A DNA stretch of 64,000 nt, from positions 1,488,001 through 1,552,000 of the forward strand of contig NZ_CP041970.1 in the NCBI RefSeq assembly GCF_009884975.1, read 5' to 3'. Shown here one piece after another: positions 1-8,478 of the stretch. Both the position numbers and the translations under genes were made by a program. This DNA is from Acinetobacter dispersus. Its GTDB lineage: Bacteria > Pseudomonadota > Gammaproteobacteria > Pseudomonadales > Moraxellaceae. Positions within the stretch are counted from its first letter, which is position 1, and each line of letters starts with the position of its first letter. The notes under the pieces are model-generated. The model made no database searches. It was not told the origin of the DNA and saw only the letters and a program-made list of their open reading frames with translations.

Positions 1-976
1 AATAATCAATCTGTAACTGCGTATCGTAAACAGGATGATCATGTGGCAATAATTCAGTGATGGGCACATCTAATGGTGCCGTCACTGCGATATAAGTGTG
101 GAAGGGAATCGCAGTCTGCTTCTTTTTAGGCAATAACTTAAATGCATTATGATGCACAGCAATCACAACACTTTTGCGTGCTTTTATCACACCAGACGCT
201 GTTTGAACATAAATACCATCTGCTTGTTCAGAAACTGAATTGACTTCGGTTTGTTCAAAAACTTGACCACCGTTTTTACAAAAGCCATGTACCAAAGCAC
301 GGTTTAGCGCCAAAGGATGAATATGCCCACCTAAATCATCCACCAAACCACCTTTATATAGGTCAGACTTGATCAATGCTTTTAATTCATACTCACCGAC
401 TACTTTAGTGTGATCTTCCCCCAAATACTTTCGGGCATCTGCACCTTGAGTCAAAGCAATCAGATGCCCCTCATGCACTGCAGCGGTAATGTGTCCACGC
501 TTACGTGCTAGATTTACATCATACTTTTCTGCAATCTGATCAATTAAAGTCATCGCTTCTGTAGAGGTAAAATGCCAAAGTTTTTTTGCATCTTCATAAC
601 TAAAGCGCTTAATCATCTCTTCGGCTTCCCAGCGTGCAAGGCCTGGGGTAAGCTGCCCACCATTTCGACCTGAGGCTGCAGAACCAATACGATTCTTTTC
701 AACTAAAATCGTTTCAATACCTTGCTCAGCCAAATGCAATGCGGCTGAAGCACCGAGTAATCCTCCACCAATAACCACCACATCACATTCTTGATCTGCT
801 GTTAAAGCATCAAAACAATGCCAGTCCTCTAAAGAACTTTCATAATAATTTGCAGGATGGTCAAACTGCCCATGCTTTGGGTTGACCCAGCTCCACTCAT
901 TAGAATTTTTATATGCTTTGCTTTCTTTAAATACAACATCATCTAAATGCGTTGGTTTTTTTATATCGCCATACAT
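1..976 (-). CDS. FAD-dependent amine/amino-acid oxidoreductase (DAO family), C-terminus cut off by window edge
   Basis: The first 325 residues of a DadA/PuuB-type flavoprotein are visible; the gene runs off position 1. A dinucleotide-binding strand-helix motif (VVVIGGGLLGASAALHLAEQ) lies near residue 70, after an N-terminal lead of about 65 residues containing a WSWVNPKHG stretch. It is followed by an ENxxVGS-like region (VEKNRIGSAASGRNGGQL) typical of FAD-dependent D-amino-acid or gamma-glutamylputrescine oxidases. These enzymes oxidise an amine or amino acid and pass electrons to oxygen or the membrane. The substrate cannot be told from this part. The start is the ATG read from 976, giving MYGDIKKPTH; no other in-frame start suits the FAD motif better. 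No neighbour suggests a pathway. Confidence 0.85.
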   Translation of the reverse strand, partial: MYGDIKKPTHLDDVVFKESKAYKNSNEWSWVNPKHGQFDHPANYYESSLEDWHCFDALTADQECDVVVIGGGLLGASAALHLAEQGIETILVEKNRIGSAASGRNGGQLTPGLARWEAEEMIKRFSYEDAKKLWHFTSTEAMTLIDQIAEKYDVNLARKRGHITAAVHEGHLIALTQGADARKYLGEDHTKVVGEYELKALIKSDLYKGGLVDDLGGHIHPLALNRALVHGFCKNGGQVFEQTEVNSVSEQADGIYVQTASGVIKARKSVVIAVHHNAFKLLPKKKQTAIPFHTYIAVTAPLDVPITELLPHDHPVYDTQLQIDY

Positions 977-1193
977 TTGAAATTCACCTAAAAACAATTT
1001 ATTACTCAATAATGGACAAAGCTTATCCCAGCAAGAATGAACAATAAAACTAGAATCTTTCAATAATTTTGATAGGTTAACAACATGAGAGAACTTTAAG
1101 CATTGGGCAGCAATACATATTTTTGTGTTTTAAAATATAAGGAAGAATTTTTGAATTGATAATTTTATTGAAATAGAATGAGCTCAAATTTAA

Positions 1194-1218
1194 AAAAGCA
1201 CCCGAAGGTGCTTTTCTC
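1194..1218 (-). terminator. Intrinsic terminator after the small ORF
   Basis: Perfect 9-bp stem (AAAAGCACC / GGTGCTTTT) with loop CGAA. It directly follows the stop codon of the small minus-strand ORF at 1221-1337. A-runs on one side and T-runs on the other mean it could work in both directions. Confidence 0.7.
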
Positions 1219-1220
1219 TC

Positions 1221-1337
1221 TCATAAGCTCGTTGCAATCAATACCACAAAGCTGAATAACAACGTACCTAAAGATCTTTTACAATGTACATGAACTTCTT
1301 GCTCAAACCCTTGAGCATACGGCTCCAAGTTTTCCAT
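1221..1337 (-). CDS. Possible small single-pass membrane protein (38 aa)
   Basis: This short minus-strand ORF reads MENLEPYAQGFEQEVHVHCK then a hydrophobic C-terminal segment (LGTLLFSFVVLIATSL) and stops. The layout is a polar N-terminal half plus one C-terminal membrane helix. A purine-rich GTGAGAG lies just before this ATG; an in-frame ATG at 1352 would add MSVRV but has no ribosome-binding site. An intrinsic terminator on the same strand begins within a few bases of the stop, which is what a real transcription unit would show. I do not recognise a family. It could be a chance ORF, although the hydrophobic segment placed directly before a terminator argues otherwise. Confidence 0.4.
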   Translation of the reverse strand: MENLEPYAQGFEQEVHVHCKRSLGTLLFSFVVLIATSL

Positions 1338-1527
1338 AACTCTCACGCTCATTAAATGTACTACACTTATTAATTTGCCTAACAAATCAATAGAAATAAA
1401 TTAGCAAAAAGTCGTATATCTCGCTAGTGCAATTTTTCAACCAAATGGTGAATTTATGACAAAAATCGGCAGTTAATACAGAATAATTTAAAAAAACGCG
1501 CCTTAAGAATCAAAAATATGAAGGTAT

Positions 1528-1555
1528 AAAAAAGCCCACCAAAGTGAGCTTTTTT
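1528..1555. terminator. Bidirectional intrinsic terminator downstream of the first cold-shock gene
   Basis: Twelve-base arms (AAAAAAGCCCAC / GTGAGCTTTTTT, one G-U pair) around a CAAA loop. It lies 18 bases after the stop of the minus-strand cold-shock gene. Confidence 0.8.
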
Positions 1556-1572
1556 ATATATCGTGCTTAGTT

Positions 1573-1785
1573 TTAAGCAACGACAGTGATACCACTTGCT
1601 TGAGGGCCTTTTTTACCTTCTGTAATCGTAAAAGATACGCGTTGACCTTCATGGAGAACTTTGAAACCACTGCTTTGGATTTCGCTGAAATGAGCAAAAA
1701 CGTCTTGACCAGAGTCTGCATGAATAAAGCCAAAACCCTTAGTTTCGTTGAACCACTTAACTGTACCAGTCACAGTATTAGACAT
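1573..1785 (-). CDS. Cold-shock-domain protein (CspA family)
   Basis: A 70-residue single cold-shock domain, the normal CspA length. It shows both nucleic-acid-binding motifs: RNP1 as KGFGFI (residues 16-21) and RNP2 as VFAHF (residues 29-33), plus the basic/aromatic WFNETKGFG start. Such proteins bind single-stranded RNA and melt structure, acting as RNA chaperones during cold or growth transitions. The ATG has an AGG (in AATAGGTTTAAATAT) about 8 bases upstream; the same sequence is nearly repeated before the neighbouring csp gene. It is a close paralogue of the gene at 2259-2468. A long leader and a plausible promoter lie upstream (1942-1971). Which of CspA/C/D/E it matches cannot be told by eye. 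Confidence 0.95.
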   Translation of the reverse strand: MSNTVTGTVKWFNETKGFGFIHADSGQDVFAHFSEIQSSGFKVLHEGQRVSFTITEGKKGPQASGITVVA

Positions 1786-1940
1786 ATATTTAAACCTATT
1801 TTAAAAAATTTGGGGCGCTTAGCAGCGAGCAACTTGGAATCATAAACTCTGAGAGGAAATCTGATAAAACGAAAGGTTTATCTACAACTATGAGATGCAA
1901 GATTTTCTGAATCAACAGCGTTATTCTTCTAGTTAGCATT
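1786..1940 (-). promoter_or_regulatory. Long 5' leader of the first cold-shock gene
   Basis: From the putative promoter to the ATG there are about 150 untranslated bases, a length like the thermosensing cspA leader of E. coli. No convincing reading frame is present. That the leader folds differently with temperature is inference from the family; I did not compute a fold. Confidence 0.4.
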
Positions 1941-1941
1941 C

Positions 1942-1971
1942 ACTATACACGACTTTACATTTTTCACGCAA
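1942..1971 (-). promoter_or_regulatory. Putative sigma-70 promoter for the first cold-shock gene
   Basis: On the minus strand TTGCGT (1966-1971) and TATAGT (1942-1947) are separated by 18 bases. The implied start near 1935 gives the roughly 150-base leader. The rest of 1990-2210 is AT-rich with no gene that I can support. Confidence 0.5.
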
Positions 1972-2210
1972 TCTCAATCTCGACTCAAACCTCTTTTTCC
2001 AAGACCTGACTAAGCATTTAAGACGAATAAATATGATATTTTTATATTAATTTTCATAAGTTTAAAATTGCTGCTGCTATTTTAAATTCTAAAATCTGAT
2101 ACTTATATAAAATTTTAACATATTATTTCATGCCATTTTGACCTCAAATAGCAAACTACATTTTCATCATTTTGTTTCGTTTTATATGCTTTACACCTAT
2201 TTTCAATCAC

Positions 2211-2242
2211 AAAAAAAGCCCACATGTTGTGAGCTTTTTTTT
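2211..2242. terminator. Bidirectional terminator downstream of the second cold-shock gene
   Basis: Stem AAAAAAAGCCCAC / GTGAGCTTTTTTT with a 5-base loop and one G-U pair. It is almost the same sequence as the terminator of the first csp gene, so gene and terminator were probably duplicated together. Confidence 0.8.
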
Positions 2243-2258
2243 CACTGGTCTAAAGTAC

Positions 2259-2468
2259 TTAGATAACAGTAATAAGAGTTGCTTGTGGTCCTTTTTTACC
2301 TTGACCAAGAACAAACGAAACGCGTTGGCCTTCATTCAAAACTTTGAAGCCTTTGCTTTGGATTTCACTGAAATGAGCGAAAACATCTTCACCAGAATCA
2401 GCTTGAATGAAACCAAAACCTTTAGTTTCGTTGAACCACTTAACAGTACCAGTAACTGTATCAGACAT
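2259..2468 (-). CDS. Cold-shock-domain protein (CspA family), paralogue
   Basis: A 69-residue cold-shock domain with the same KGFGFI and VFAHF RNA-binding motifs. It differs from the protein at 1573-1785 at only a few positions in the first 50 residues and mainly in the C-terminal strand ([17 protein letters not shown]). The start is the ATG with AAGG eight bases upstream (AAAGGTTTAAAAGT). The two genes are in the same orientation about 470 bases apart, each with its own terminator, so they are separate transcription units from an old local duplication. Confidence 0.95.
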   Translation of the reverse strand: MSDTVTGTVKWFNETKGFGFIQADSGEDVFAHFSEIQSKGFKVLNEGQRVSFVLGQGKKGPQATLITVI

Positions 2469-2537
2469 ACTTTTAAACCTTTTAAACTTTGTTCATTTAT
2501 GAGTTAGATCAAAATTTTTCAATAATGACCTAACACA

Positions 2538-2558
2538 ATCTATCGTTATTAGATAGAT
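2538..2558. repeat. Inverted repeat in the upstream region of the second cold-shock gene
   Basis: Seven-base arms ATCTATC / GATAGAT around a 7-base spacer, about 70-90 bases upstream of the csp start. It could be a leader hairpin or an operator. I see no strong -10 box to decide between them. Confidence 0.35.
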
Positions 2559-2578
2559 ACTACAAGTGCAAGAACTGT

Positions 2579-2812
2579 TTATGTTAATCGATAAAGCTGA
2601 TTAACATCTGTATAGAAGCTTTTCCCGTCTAAATTAAAGTCAATTTCTTGACCAGATTCCAACAGTACTTTCTTTCCAACCTCTACCCACTTTGAACCGT
2701 TCAACGTATTTTGCTGACGTTTCAATGGGATAATTCTCACACAAATTTCATTGCCATTGCTGGCTTTGGCTACACGCCATTCATTAATAATTTTTAACAC
2801 AAAATCACTCAT
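2579..2812 (-). CDS. Small conserved-looking protein of unknown function (77 aa)
   Basis: I do not recognise the family. The protein begins MSDFVLKIINEWRVAKASNG and is mixed alpha/beta-like, with several evenly spaced charged residues and no signal peptide or membrane segment. I chose the ATG at 2812; reading from a TTG at 2824 adds MSSG but has no ribosome-binding site, while an AGGA touches the ATG too closely to help. It lies between the csp pair and the initiator tRNA, all on the minus strand, with no obvious operon partner. Confidence 0.6.
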   Translation of the reverse strand: MSDFVLKIINEWRVAKASNGNEICVRIIPLKRQQNTLNGSKWVEVGKKVLLESGQEIDFNLDGKSFYTDVNQLYRLT

Positions 2813-2996
2813 TCCTGAGCTCAAGTGATCGATTTTGTTTACTATAACGCTAGACAGATGAGAGATAACAACTACATTTCTAGAATCTAATAATTTTTAG
2901 CTTTATTTAGGGTTATTTCAGCTAACTTCATTACTGCCTATTCTTTTTAGACAGTAACTTTAAATACATCACAGAGCATAACTAATTTAATTCGGT

Positions 2997-3073
<77 letters not shown>

Positions 3074-3086
3074 CCGACGAGTTAGC

Positions 3087-3115
3087 TTTATACGCACATC
3101 TCCCTCACAATGCAA
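3087..3115 (-). promoter_or_regulatory. Promoter of the initiator tRNA gene
   Basis: TTGCAT (3110-3115), a 17-base spacer and TATAAA (3087-3092) on the minus strand place transcription start a few bases before the tRNA 5' end. The remaining 3116-3370 holds only AT-rich sequence before ruvC. Confidence 0.7.
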
Positions 3116-3370
3116 ATTATTTTTATAAAAATCGCTTAATTTATCAATTAATGTCTAAATTACGTACAAAACGTTCAAAACTCACTCTCATTTAATCTGA
3201 TTGAGCCAAACTTGCAAATGGCCTCGAAAGTTTCAGATATGGAATAAATCAACTAAGATTCGCTCAATAAAACAACTATTTCTTTATAATTCAAAATTCT
3301 ACAAAAATATTATGCAGTAAAAAGCCCATTATGTAACAATATCAACATCCTTTCATTTATATAGTGCTTC

Positions 3371-3916
3371 ATGTCATTAATTATTGGTATTGATCCCGGT
3401 TCACGCATAACGGGTTACGGAATTATCGAAAAAGATGGCAACAAGTTACGTTTTGTCGATGCAGGGACGATTCGTACTGAAACACAAGAAATGCCTGAAC
3501 GTTTGAAACGTATTTTTGCGGGCGTAGAACGTATCGTTAAATTTCATGGTCCTACTGAAGCAGCCGTAGAGCAAGTGTTTATGGCACAAAACCCTGATTC
3601 AGCCTTAAAGCTCGGTCAGGCCCGTGGTGCGGCAATCGCTGCATTGGTAAATCTAGATTTACAGGTCGCAGAGTACACAGCACGTCAAATCAAGCAGTCT
3701 GTTGTCGGTTATGGCGCTGCAGAAAAAGAACAAGTACAGCTTATGGTAATGCGTTTGCTTAATTTAACTATTCAACCCCAAGCAGATGCAGCGGATGCGC
3801 TTGCCGCAGCAATTTGTCATGCTCATGCATCAGGTAGTATGAGTAAAATGGCAGTACTCAATGCCTTAGGTGGTATGGCACGCGGCCGTAGCCGTTCCAG
3901 CAGCAGACGCCGTTAA
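3371..3916 (+). CDS. ruvC: Crossover junction endodeoxyribonuclease RuvC
   Basis: RuvC is the homodimeric resolvase that cuts Holliday junctions symmetrically after RuvAB branch migration. The 181-residue length is normal. The RNase H-like catalytic carboxylates are visible: D8 in GIDPGS, E67 in AAVEQVF, and D139 and D142 in [10 protein letters not shown]. The C-terminal tail is very basic ([11 protein letters not shown]), slightly extended, and probably binds DNA. ruvAB are not next to it. The next gene starts 17 bases after its stop with its own AGGA, so the two are probably co-transcribed. Confidence 0.97.
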   Translation: MSLIIGIDPGSRITGYGIIEKDGNKLRFVDAGTIRTETQEMPERLKRIFAGVERIVKFHGPTEAAVEQVFMAQNPDSALKLGQARGAAIAALVNLDLQVAEYTARQIKQSVVGYGAAEKEQVQLMVMRLLNLTIQPQADAADALAAAICHAHASGSMSKMAVLNALGGMARGRSRSSSRRR

Positions 3917-3933
3917 ATTAGGAACAAACTAAT

Positions 3934-4329
3934 ATGATTAAAAGTAATCTATTAGATAAGACTATCAAGCCTTATATAGACTTTAAAGAAAAGTTGGGAA
4001 ATTTGATTAAAGGGTACGGCTTTGTCCCCATTTCTTATTATGCTGACTCTAAGAAAGAAATTGCCCACAAAATTCTCCCTATATTACGATCATATAGAAA
4101 ATTAATTATTAAAAAAGACAATATATCTCTACCTACATGGGTTTTAGACTCAAAGTATCCTCAAGATTTCAGTGATGATGAGCTAAATTACATCTGGTTA
4201 GACTATCTAAATAAAATGATTCTTGCTTTTGAGTTAGTCTTGGCAGGAAATCATAGTACAGAGGCTGAAAAACAAATCGAGGAAGGTTTGAGATTATTTA
4301 CAAGCTATTATCAGCATTTATGGGATTAA
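3934..4329 (+). CDS. Unknown soluble protein downstream of ruvC (131 aa)
   Basis: Unrecognised. It has no signal peptide or membrane helix; it looks alpha-helical and rich in Lys, Leu, Ile and Tyr (GYGFVPISYY, EELNYIWLDY-like segments), with an acidic C-terminal helix (STEAEKQIEEGLRLF) ending YYQHLWD. Translation starts at an ATG with AGGA 8 bases upstream, 17 bases after ruvC, so it probably rides on the ruvC transcript. Its base composition is clearly more AT-rich than ruvC, suggesting later acquisition. Small AT-rich helical proteins like this are often immunity or accessory proteins, but nothing here identifies one. No terminator is obvious before the convergent nnrDE gene. Confidence 0.75.
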   Translation: MIKSNLLDKTIKPYIDFKEKLGNLIKGYGFVPISYYADSKKEIAHKILPILRSYRKLIIKKDNISLPTWVLDSKYPQDFSDDELNYIWLDYLNKMILAFELVLAGNHSTEAEKQIEEGLRLFTSYYQHLWD

Positions 4330-4384
4330 CCTAAAAGCAATCTAGTTAAAAAAATCTAACTCCCCTCACCACTATTAATAAAAA

Positions 4385-5872
4385 TTATTGATTCACGACT
4401 TTATAAATCATTTTCCCCATATCATGCGCTTGTAACCCCCTTACTCCATCCTCAGCTAAGAGATCGCCTGCCAGCGCATGTAAACTCACGATTTCATGTA
4501 ATGCAATTTGCTCATAAAGTTGGGCTTTTAAACTGGCGATCATCCCCGCCAATACATCTCCCATTCCCCCAGTGCCCATACCTGCATTACCGTGCCTACA
4601 AATAAATAATTGTTCTTCTAAAATTAAACTGCCTGCACCTTTCAACACCCACTGACCTGCATACTTTTGTTGCAGTTGCTGAATCGCTGTAATTCGATCT
4701 TGCTCAATGTCAGCAGCAGTACATCCCAATAAGGTTGCAGCTTCACCTGAATGCGGGGTTGCATATAAGTGATTATTTAATTGTTGCGGATATTTTGCCA
4801 AAAACCAGAGTCCATCTGCATCCAGTACAACCTCTAAATGAGAGTTTTGATTGAGTAACGCAAACCATTGCTGATAAATATGTTCAGCCCATTGATCCCG
4901 TCCTAAGCCCATTCCGAAACATACGGCATCGACCTGTTTAAGTAACTTCTCAATATCTTCTTGATCTAAGCTGTTAATATCTCGCACCATAATATTGGGT
5001 GCACGCGCCAAAATGGCTTGATGATGTTTTGCATGGCAAATGACACTGACTTTACCGGCCCCCGCATAGAAGGCCGCTTCAGCGGACATGATCACTGCAC
5101 CGCCCATGTCTGCATGTCCACCAACAACCAGCACATGCCCATAGCTTCCTTTATGTCCAAAAGCCTGACGTTTCGGCAAAACGATTTTTTCAGGCGACAA
5201 ATAAGCAAGTGCTTTTAATTCTTGGTCAACTGGAATCAAACTCAGCAAATGTAGTTTCCCTACATATTCCTTGCCTTGACCAGTAAATAAACCTGCTTTG
5301 TAAGCCAGAATCGTAAAGGTTTGGTCAGCTTGCACGGCACAGGGCAAAGCTTGTCCAGTATTGGCGTTGAGTCCACTAGGGATGTCAATCGAAACTTTTA
5401 AACCTGTTTGTGCATTGAATAGTTGAATAATATCCTGCCAGTTTGGATCTAGCATTCGGTTGAGACCAATGCCAAATAAGGCATCAATATGACAATCAAA
5501 AGTGGGCAGTTCCTGATGGACAGCATTTTCAGATAAAAGATAATCAACACTTTGGATATCAACCTGATTGCACTGCGCATAATCTACGGCTTGTTTTAAA
5601 TCTACAGATTGACCCAGTTCCGTTGCATAAACAGTGATACAAAACCCCTGCTGTTTCAGAAATGCAGCAATATAATATCCATCACCTGCATTATTGCCTT
5701 GTCCGCACCAAACAGCGATCTTTCGAGTTTTGCTCTCCTTAAATTGCTCGATAAGGTGCTGTGATATTGCCCATGCCGCCTGCTGCATCAGTCCTAAAGA
5801 TGAATTTTGCTGAGCAAACCAACGTTGCTCCCATGCTTGAATACTTTGGCTATGGTAAACTACAGCTTGCAT
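4385..5872 (-). CDS. nnr: Bifunctional NAD(P)H-hydrate epimerase / ADP-dependent NAD(P)H-hydrate dehydratase
   Basis: Repairs damaged NADHX and NADPHX. The N-terminal YjeF_N epimerase domain (about residues 1-215) has GNNAGDGYYIA and an IDALFGIGLNR stretch. The C-terminal ribokinase-like dehydratase domain (about 225-490) has GHKGSYGHVLVVGG, HSGEAATLLG and the anion-hole motif GTGGMGDVLAGM. The 495-residue length fits the fused bacterial form (YjeF). The ATG at 5872 has AAGGGG about 8 bases upstream. Only 23 bases separate it from the divergent queG start, so the two promoters must overlap the opposite coding regions. In E. coli yjeF is likewise beside queG (yjeS), which supports both calls. 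Confidence 0.95.
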   Translation of the reverse strand: MQAVVYHSQSIQAWEQRWFAQQNSSLGLMQQAAWAISQHLIEQFKESKTRKIAVWCGQGNNAGDGYYIAAFLKQQGFCITVYATELGQSVDLKQAVDYAQCNQVDIQSVDYLLSENAVHQELPTFDCHIDALFGIGLNRMLDPNWQDIIQLFNAQTGLKVSIDIPSGLNANTGQALPCAVQADQTFTILAYKAGLFTGQGKEYVGKLHLLSLIPVDQELKALAYLSPEKIVLPKRQAFGHKGSYGHVLVVGGHADMGGAVIMSAEAAFYAGAGKVSVICHAKHHQAILARAPNIMVRDINSLDQEDIEKLLKQVDAVCFGMGLGRDQWAEHIYQQWFALLNQNSHLEVVLDADGLWFLAKYPQQLNNHLYATPHSGEAATLLGCTAADIEQDRITAIQQLQQKYAGQWVLKGAGSLILEEQLFICRHGNAGMGTGGMGDVLAGMIASLKAQLYEQIALHEIVSLHALAGDLLAEDGVRGLQAHDMGKMIYKVVNQ

Positions 5873-5895
5873 GTTTTCCCCTTTATTATCGGTTT

Positions 5896-7008
5896 ATGGT
5901 TTCTAGCACTCCATCTCAAACACAGTCTCAAAGAATCGAGCTACAACAGCTTGACCCTGAGGCGCTTAAAGCATGGATAAAAACTCAGGCTTTAGAATTG
6001 GGTTTTTCTGATTGTGTCATTGCCAAACCAGATGCTCAAGATCAAATGCCACGTTTCAAAGAATATTTAGAACGGGGTTATCATGCAGATATGCACTATT
6101 TAGAAGAAAACCTAGAAAAACGTGCTGACCCAACCTTGCTTGTGCCTGGGACTAAAAGCATTATTTGTGTGCGTATGAACTATCTTGTGGCATCCCCCAA
6201 GCCCCGTTATGTACCATTTGAACCAAATTCGGCCATTATTGCGCGCTATGCACGTGGTCGTGATTATCATAAAGTCATGCGTGGACGTTTAAAAACCTTA
6301 GCAACTCGTATCAAAGAAAAAGTCGGTGATTTTGAATCGCGTCCTTTTGCCGATTCTGCCCCTATTTTTGAAAAGTCTTTGGCTGAAAGCGCAGGCATGG
6401 GATGGACGGGTAAGCATACTTTGCTGATCCATAAAAAATCTGGGTCTTTTTTTGTTTTAGGAGAACTGTTTACTTCTTTAGAACTGCCTTTTGATCAACC
6501 TGCGACTGCACATTGCGGTTCATGTACTGCCTGCATCGATATTTGCCCGACACAAGCAATTGTGGAACCTTATATGCTAGATGCAAGAAAGTGTATTGCA
6601 TACTTAACCATTGAATATAAAGGGATCATTCCCGAGGAATTACGCTCTGGCATTGGCAATCGTATTTTTGGTTGTGATGACTGTCAGTTGATTTGTCCTT
6701 GGAATAGCTTTGCCAAAAAAGCGTCCATTCCCGATTTCGACCCGAGACATAGCTTAGATGACATCAGCTTGTTAGAGATTTGGCAATGGGATGAAGCGAC
6801 TTTCTTAACCAATACCGAAGGCAGTCCAATCCGCCGTACAGGTTATCAATCCTTTAAACGCAATATTGCAATCGGTCTGGGAAATGCTCCATACTCAGCA
6901 GAAATCGTCACTCAATTGCAAGATGCAAAAACGTTGCACGATGACATCGTCAATGTACATATTGATTGGGCAATTCAACAGCAATTGCAGCAAATAAACG
7001 TACACTGA
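5896..7008 (+). CDS. queG: Epoxyqueuosine reductase QueG
   Basis: Catalyses the last step of queuosine synthesis, reducing epoxyqueuosine in tRNA with a cobalamin cofactor and two 4Fe-4S clusters. Cluster-binding cysteines are visible as C207-x2-C210-x2-C213-x3-C217-P (CGSCTACIDICP) and C260-x2-C263-x3-C267-P (CDDCQLICP). The cobalamin-side region ARYARGRDYHKVMR and the ESAGMGWTGKHT motif are typical. I use the ATG at 5896 (370 aa); the frame stays open upstream but would run into the divergent nnr coding region, and the family starts just before the LKAWIKTQALELGF helix. The start lacks a strong ribosome-binding site. Confidence 0.95.
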   Translation: MVSSTPSQTQSQRIELQQLDPEALKAWIKTQALELGFSDCVIAKPDAQDQMPRFKEYLERGYHADMHYLEENLEKRADPTLLVPGTKSIICVRMNYLVASPKPRYVPFEPNSAIIARYARGRDYHKVMRGRLKTLATRIKEKVGDFESRPFADSAPIFEKSLAESAGMGWTGKHTLLIHKKSGSFFVLGELFTSLELPFDQPATAHCGSCTACIDICPTQAIVEPYMLDARKCIAYLTIEYKGIIPEELRSGIGNRIFGCDDCQLICPWNSFAKKASIPDFDPRHSLDDISLLEIWQWDEATFLTNTEGSPIRRTGYQSFKRNIAIGLGNAPYSAEIVTQLQDAKTLHDDIVNVHIDWAIQQQLQQINVH

Positions 7009-7032
7009 ATAGAAAAATGGTGTTTTTTGCCC

Positions 7033-7060
7033 TTTGGCTTTGGCACGATTTCTGTATGAT
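7033..7060 (+). promoter_or_regulatory. Possible bioB promoter
   Basis: TTTGGC (7033-7038), a 16-base spacer and TATGAT (7055-7060) lie about 40 bases before the bioB start. The -35 box is weak. No BirA-type operator palindrome was found by eye. Confidence 0.35.
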
Positions 7061-7099
7061 GAATCTCAATGTCTGTAATCAATCATCATGGATATAACA

Positions 7100-8089
7100 A
7101 TGACTTTACGTAATGACTGGACTCGTGATGAAATCCAAGCCTTATATGACCAACCTTTTTTAGACTTAGTATTTCAAGCACAAGGCGTTCATCGTCAACA
7201 TTTCCAAGCAAATGCGATTCAGGTCAGTACCCTGCTTTCGATTAAAACAGGGAAATGTCCAGAAGACTGTAAGTATTGCTCACAATCTGCTCGTTACGAT
7301 TCTAAGTTAGAAGCAGAAAAGCGTATTGCCGTTGATAAAGTTATTCGTGAAGCTCTTGCAGCAAAAGAATCTGGTTCATCGCGTTTCTGTATGGGCGCTG
7401 CTTGGCGCAATCCACATGAGCGTGATATGCCTTACGTGCTTGAAATGGTACGTGAAGTGAAAGCATTAGGTCTAGAAACCTGTATGACTTTAGGCATGCT
7501 CAACCAATCTCAAGCAGAACGCTTAAAAGATGCAGGCCTAGATTATTACAATCATAACCTAGATACATCACGTGAATACTATTCTCATATCATCAGCACA
7601 CGTACTTTTGACGACCGTCTGGATACGCTAGATCATGTCCGTCAAGCAGGTATGAAAGTCTGTAGTGGTGGTATTGTGGGCTTAGGTGAAAGCCGTAATG
7701 ACCGTATTGGTTTATTACATGAGCTTGCGACCATGCCAGTACACCCTGAATCTGTGCCAATTAACATGCTAGTTCCAATTGAAGGCACACCTTTGGCTGA
7801 TGTAGAAAAACTTGATGTGACTGAATGGATCCGTACCATTGCTGTAGCGCGTATTATCATGCCACACAGTTATGTTCGCCTCTCTGCTGGTCGTGAATCA
7901 TTAAGTGATTCTGACCAAGCGCTTGCCTTTATGGCAGGTGCAAACTCACTCTTCTCTGGTGAAAAATTACTTACGACGCCAAATGCGGGTGAAGGTAAAG
8001 ATCAGCTCTTATTTGCCAAATTAGGTTTAACTGCAGAAAAACCGAAACCAACCGTTGCCGAACTTTCCGTAGATGCCATGAGTGCATAA
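7100..8089 (+). CDS. bioB: Biotin synthase BioB
   Basis: A radical-SAM enzyme that inserts sulfur into dethiobiotin, the last step of biotin synthesis. The SAM-cluster motif CPEDCKYC (CxxxCxxC) lies near residue 49; the 2Fe-2S ligand region RFCMGAAWR and the conserved YYNHNLDT and [11 protein letters not shown] motifs follow. The start could be ATG 7088 or ATG 7100. I prefer 7100 because a GGA lies about 8 bases upstream and the protein then begins MTLRNDW. It stands alone; the other bio genes are not in the window. A strong terminator follows. Confidence 0.96.
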   Translation: MTLRNDWTRDEIQALYDQPFLDLVFQAQGVHRQHFQANAIQVSTLLSIKTGKCPEDCKYCSQSARYDSKLEAEKRIAVDKVIREALAAKESGSSRFCMGAAWRNPHERDMPYVLEMVREVKALGLETCMTLGMLNQSQAERLKDAGLDYYNHNLDTSREYYSHIISTRTFDDRLDTLDHVRQAGMKVCSGGIVGLGESRNDRIGLLHELATMPVHPESVPINMLVPIEGTPLADVEKLDVTEWIRTIAVARIIMPHSYVRLSAGRESLSDSDQALAFMAGANSLFSGEKLLTTPNAGEGKDQLLFAKLGLTAEKPKPTVAELSVDAMSA

Positions 8090-8091
8090 AC

Positions 8092-8126
8092 AAAAAAAGC
8101 CTTGTCATTTGACAAGGCTTTTTTTA
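8092..8126. terminator. Bidirectional terminator between bioB and the convergent small gene
   Basis: Stem AAAAAAAGCCTTGTC / GACAAGGCTTTTTTT with ATTT loop; a perfect 15-bp match including the A/T arms. Confidence 0.9.
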
Positions 8127-8133
8127 GATATGA

Positions 8134-8346
8134 TTAAATTGATGTGACCAAAATGCCATATTTAGCATTTAAAAACATTCCAATACGGATGATATCAACA
8201 CCTGCTGCATGGGTTACTGACAGTTCTTGGCTATGCACATCAAAATGAAATGAATCAAAAATGTCTTGATGTTGCATCAACCATGCAATCGTATCAGCAA
8301 TACTCTCATCAACAGTATATGTTTCTGATTTAAAGTCCTTATTCAT
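8134..8346 (-). CDS. Unknown small protein (70 aa)
   Basis: Unrecognised. It is acidic (MNKDFKSETYTVDESIADTI...), with an amphipathic helix around IADTIAWLMQHQDIFDSF and a hydrophobic C-terminal strand (IIRIGMFLNAKYGILVTSI). No signal peptide and no strong ribosome-binding site. It shares the bidirectional terminator with bioB, which supports it as a real convergent transcript. Confidence 0.6.
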   Translation of the reverse strand: MNKDFKSETYTVDESIADTIAWLMQHQDIFDSFHFDVHSQELSVTHAAGVDIIRIGMFLNAKYGILVTSI

Positions 8347-8478
8347 AGCACTATGTTATATCTTCACTTGATCTTTCCATCATAGCGGATTGATAACGTT
8401 AGTGCAGCTTGTAAAAAAAACACTTAGTAAAGGACATTGCTCACTAAGTGTGTAAAACGGGAATATACATCTAAAGAC

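Noticed and set aside
2172..2507. Plus-strand ORF of 111 codons over the second cold-shock gene
   Set aside because: It is antisense to a clear cold-shock gene and shares its codon pattern; the same false ORF appears over the first copy (1600-1845).
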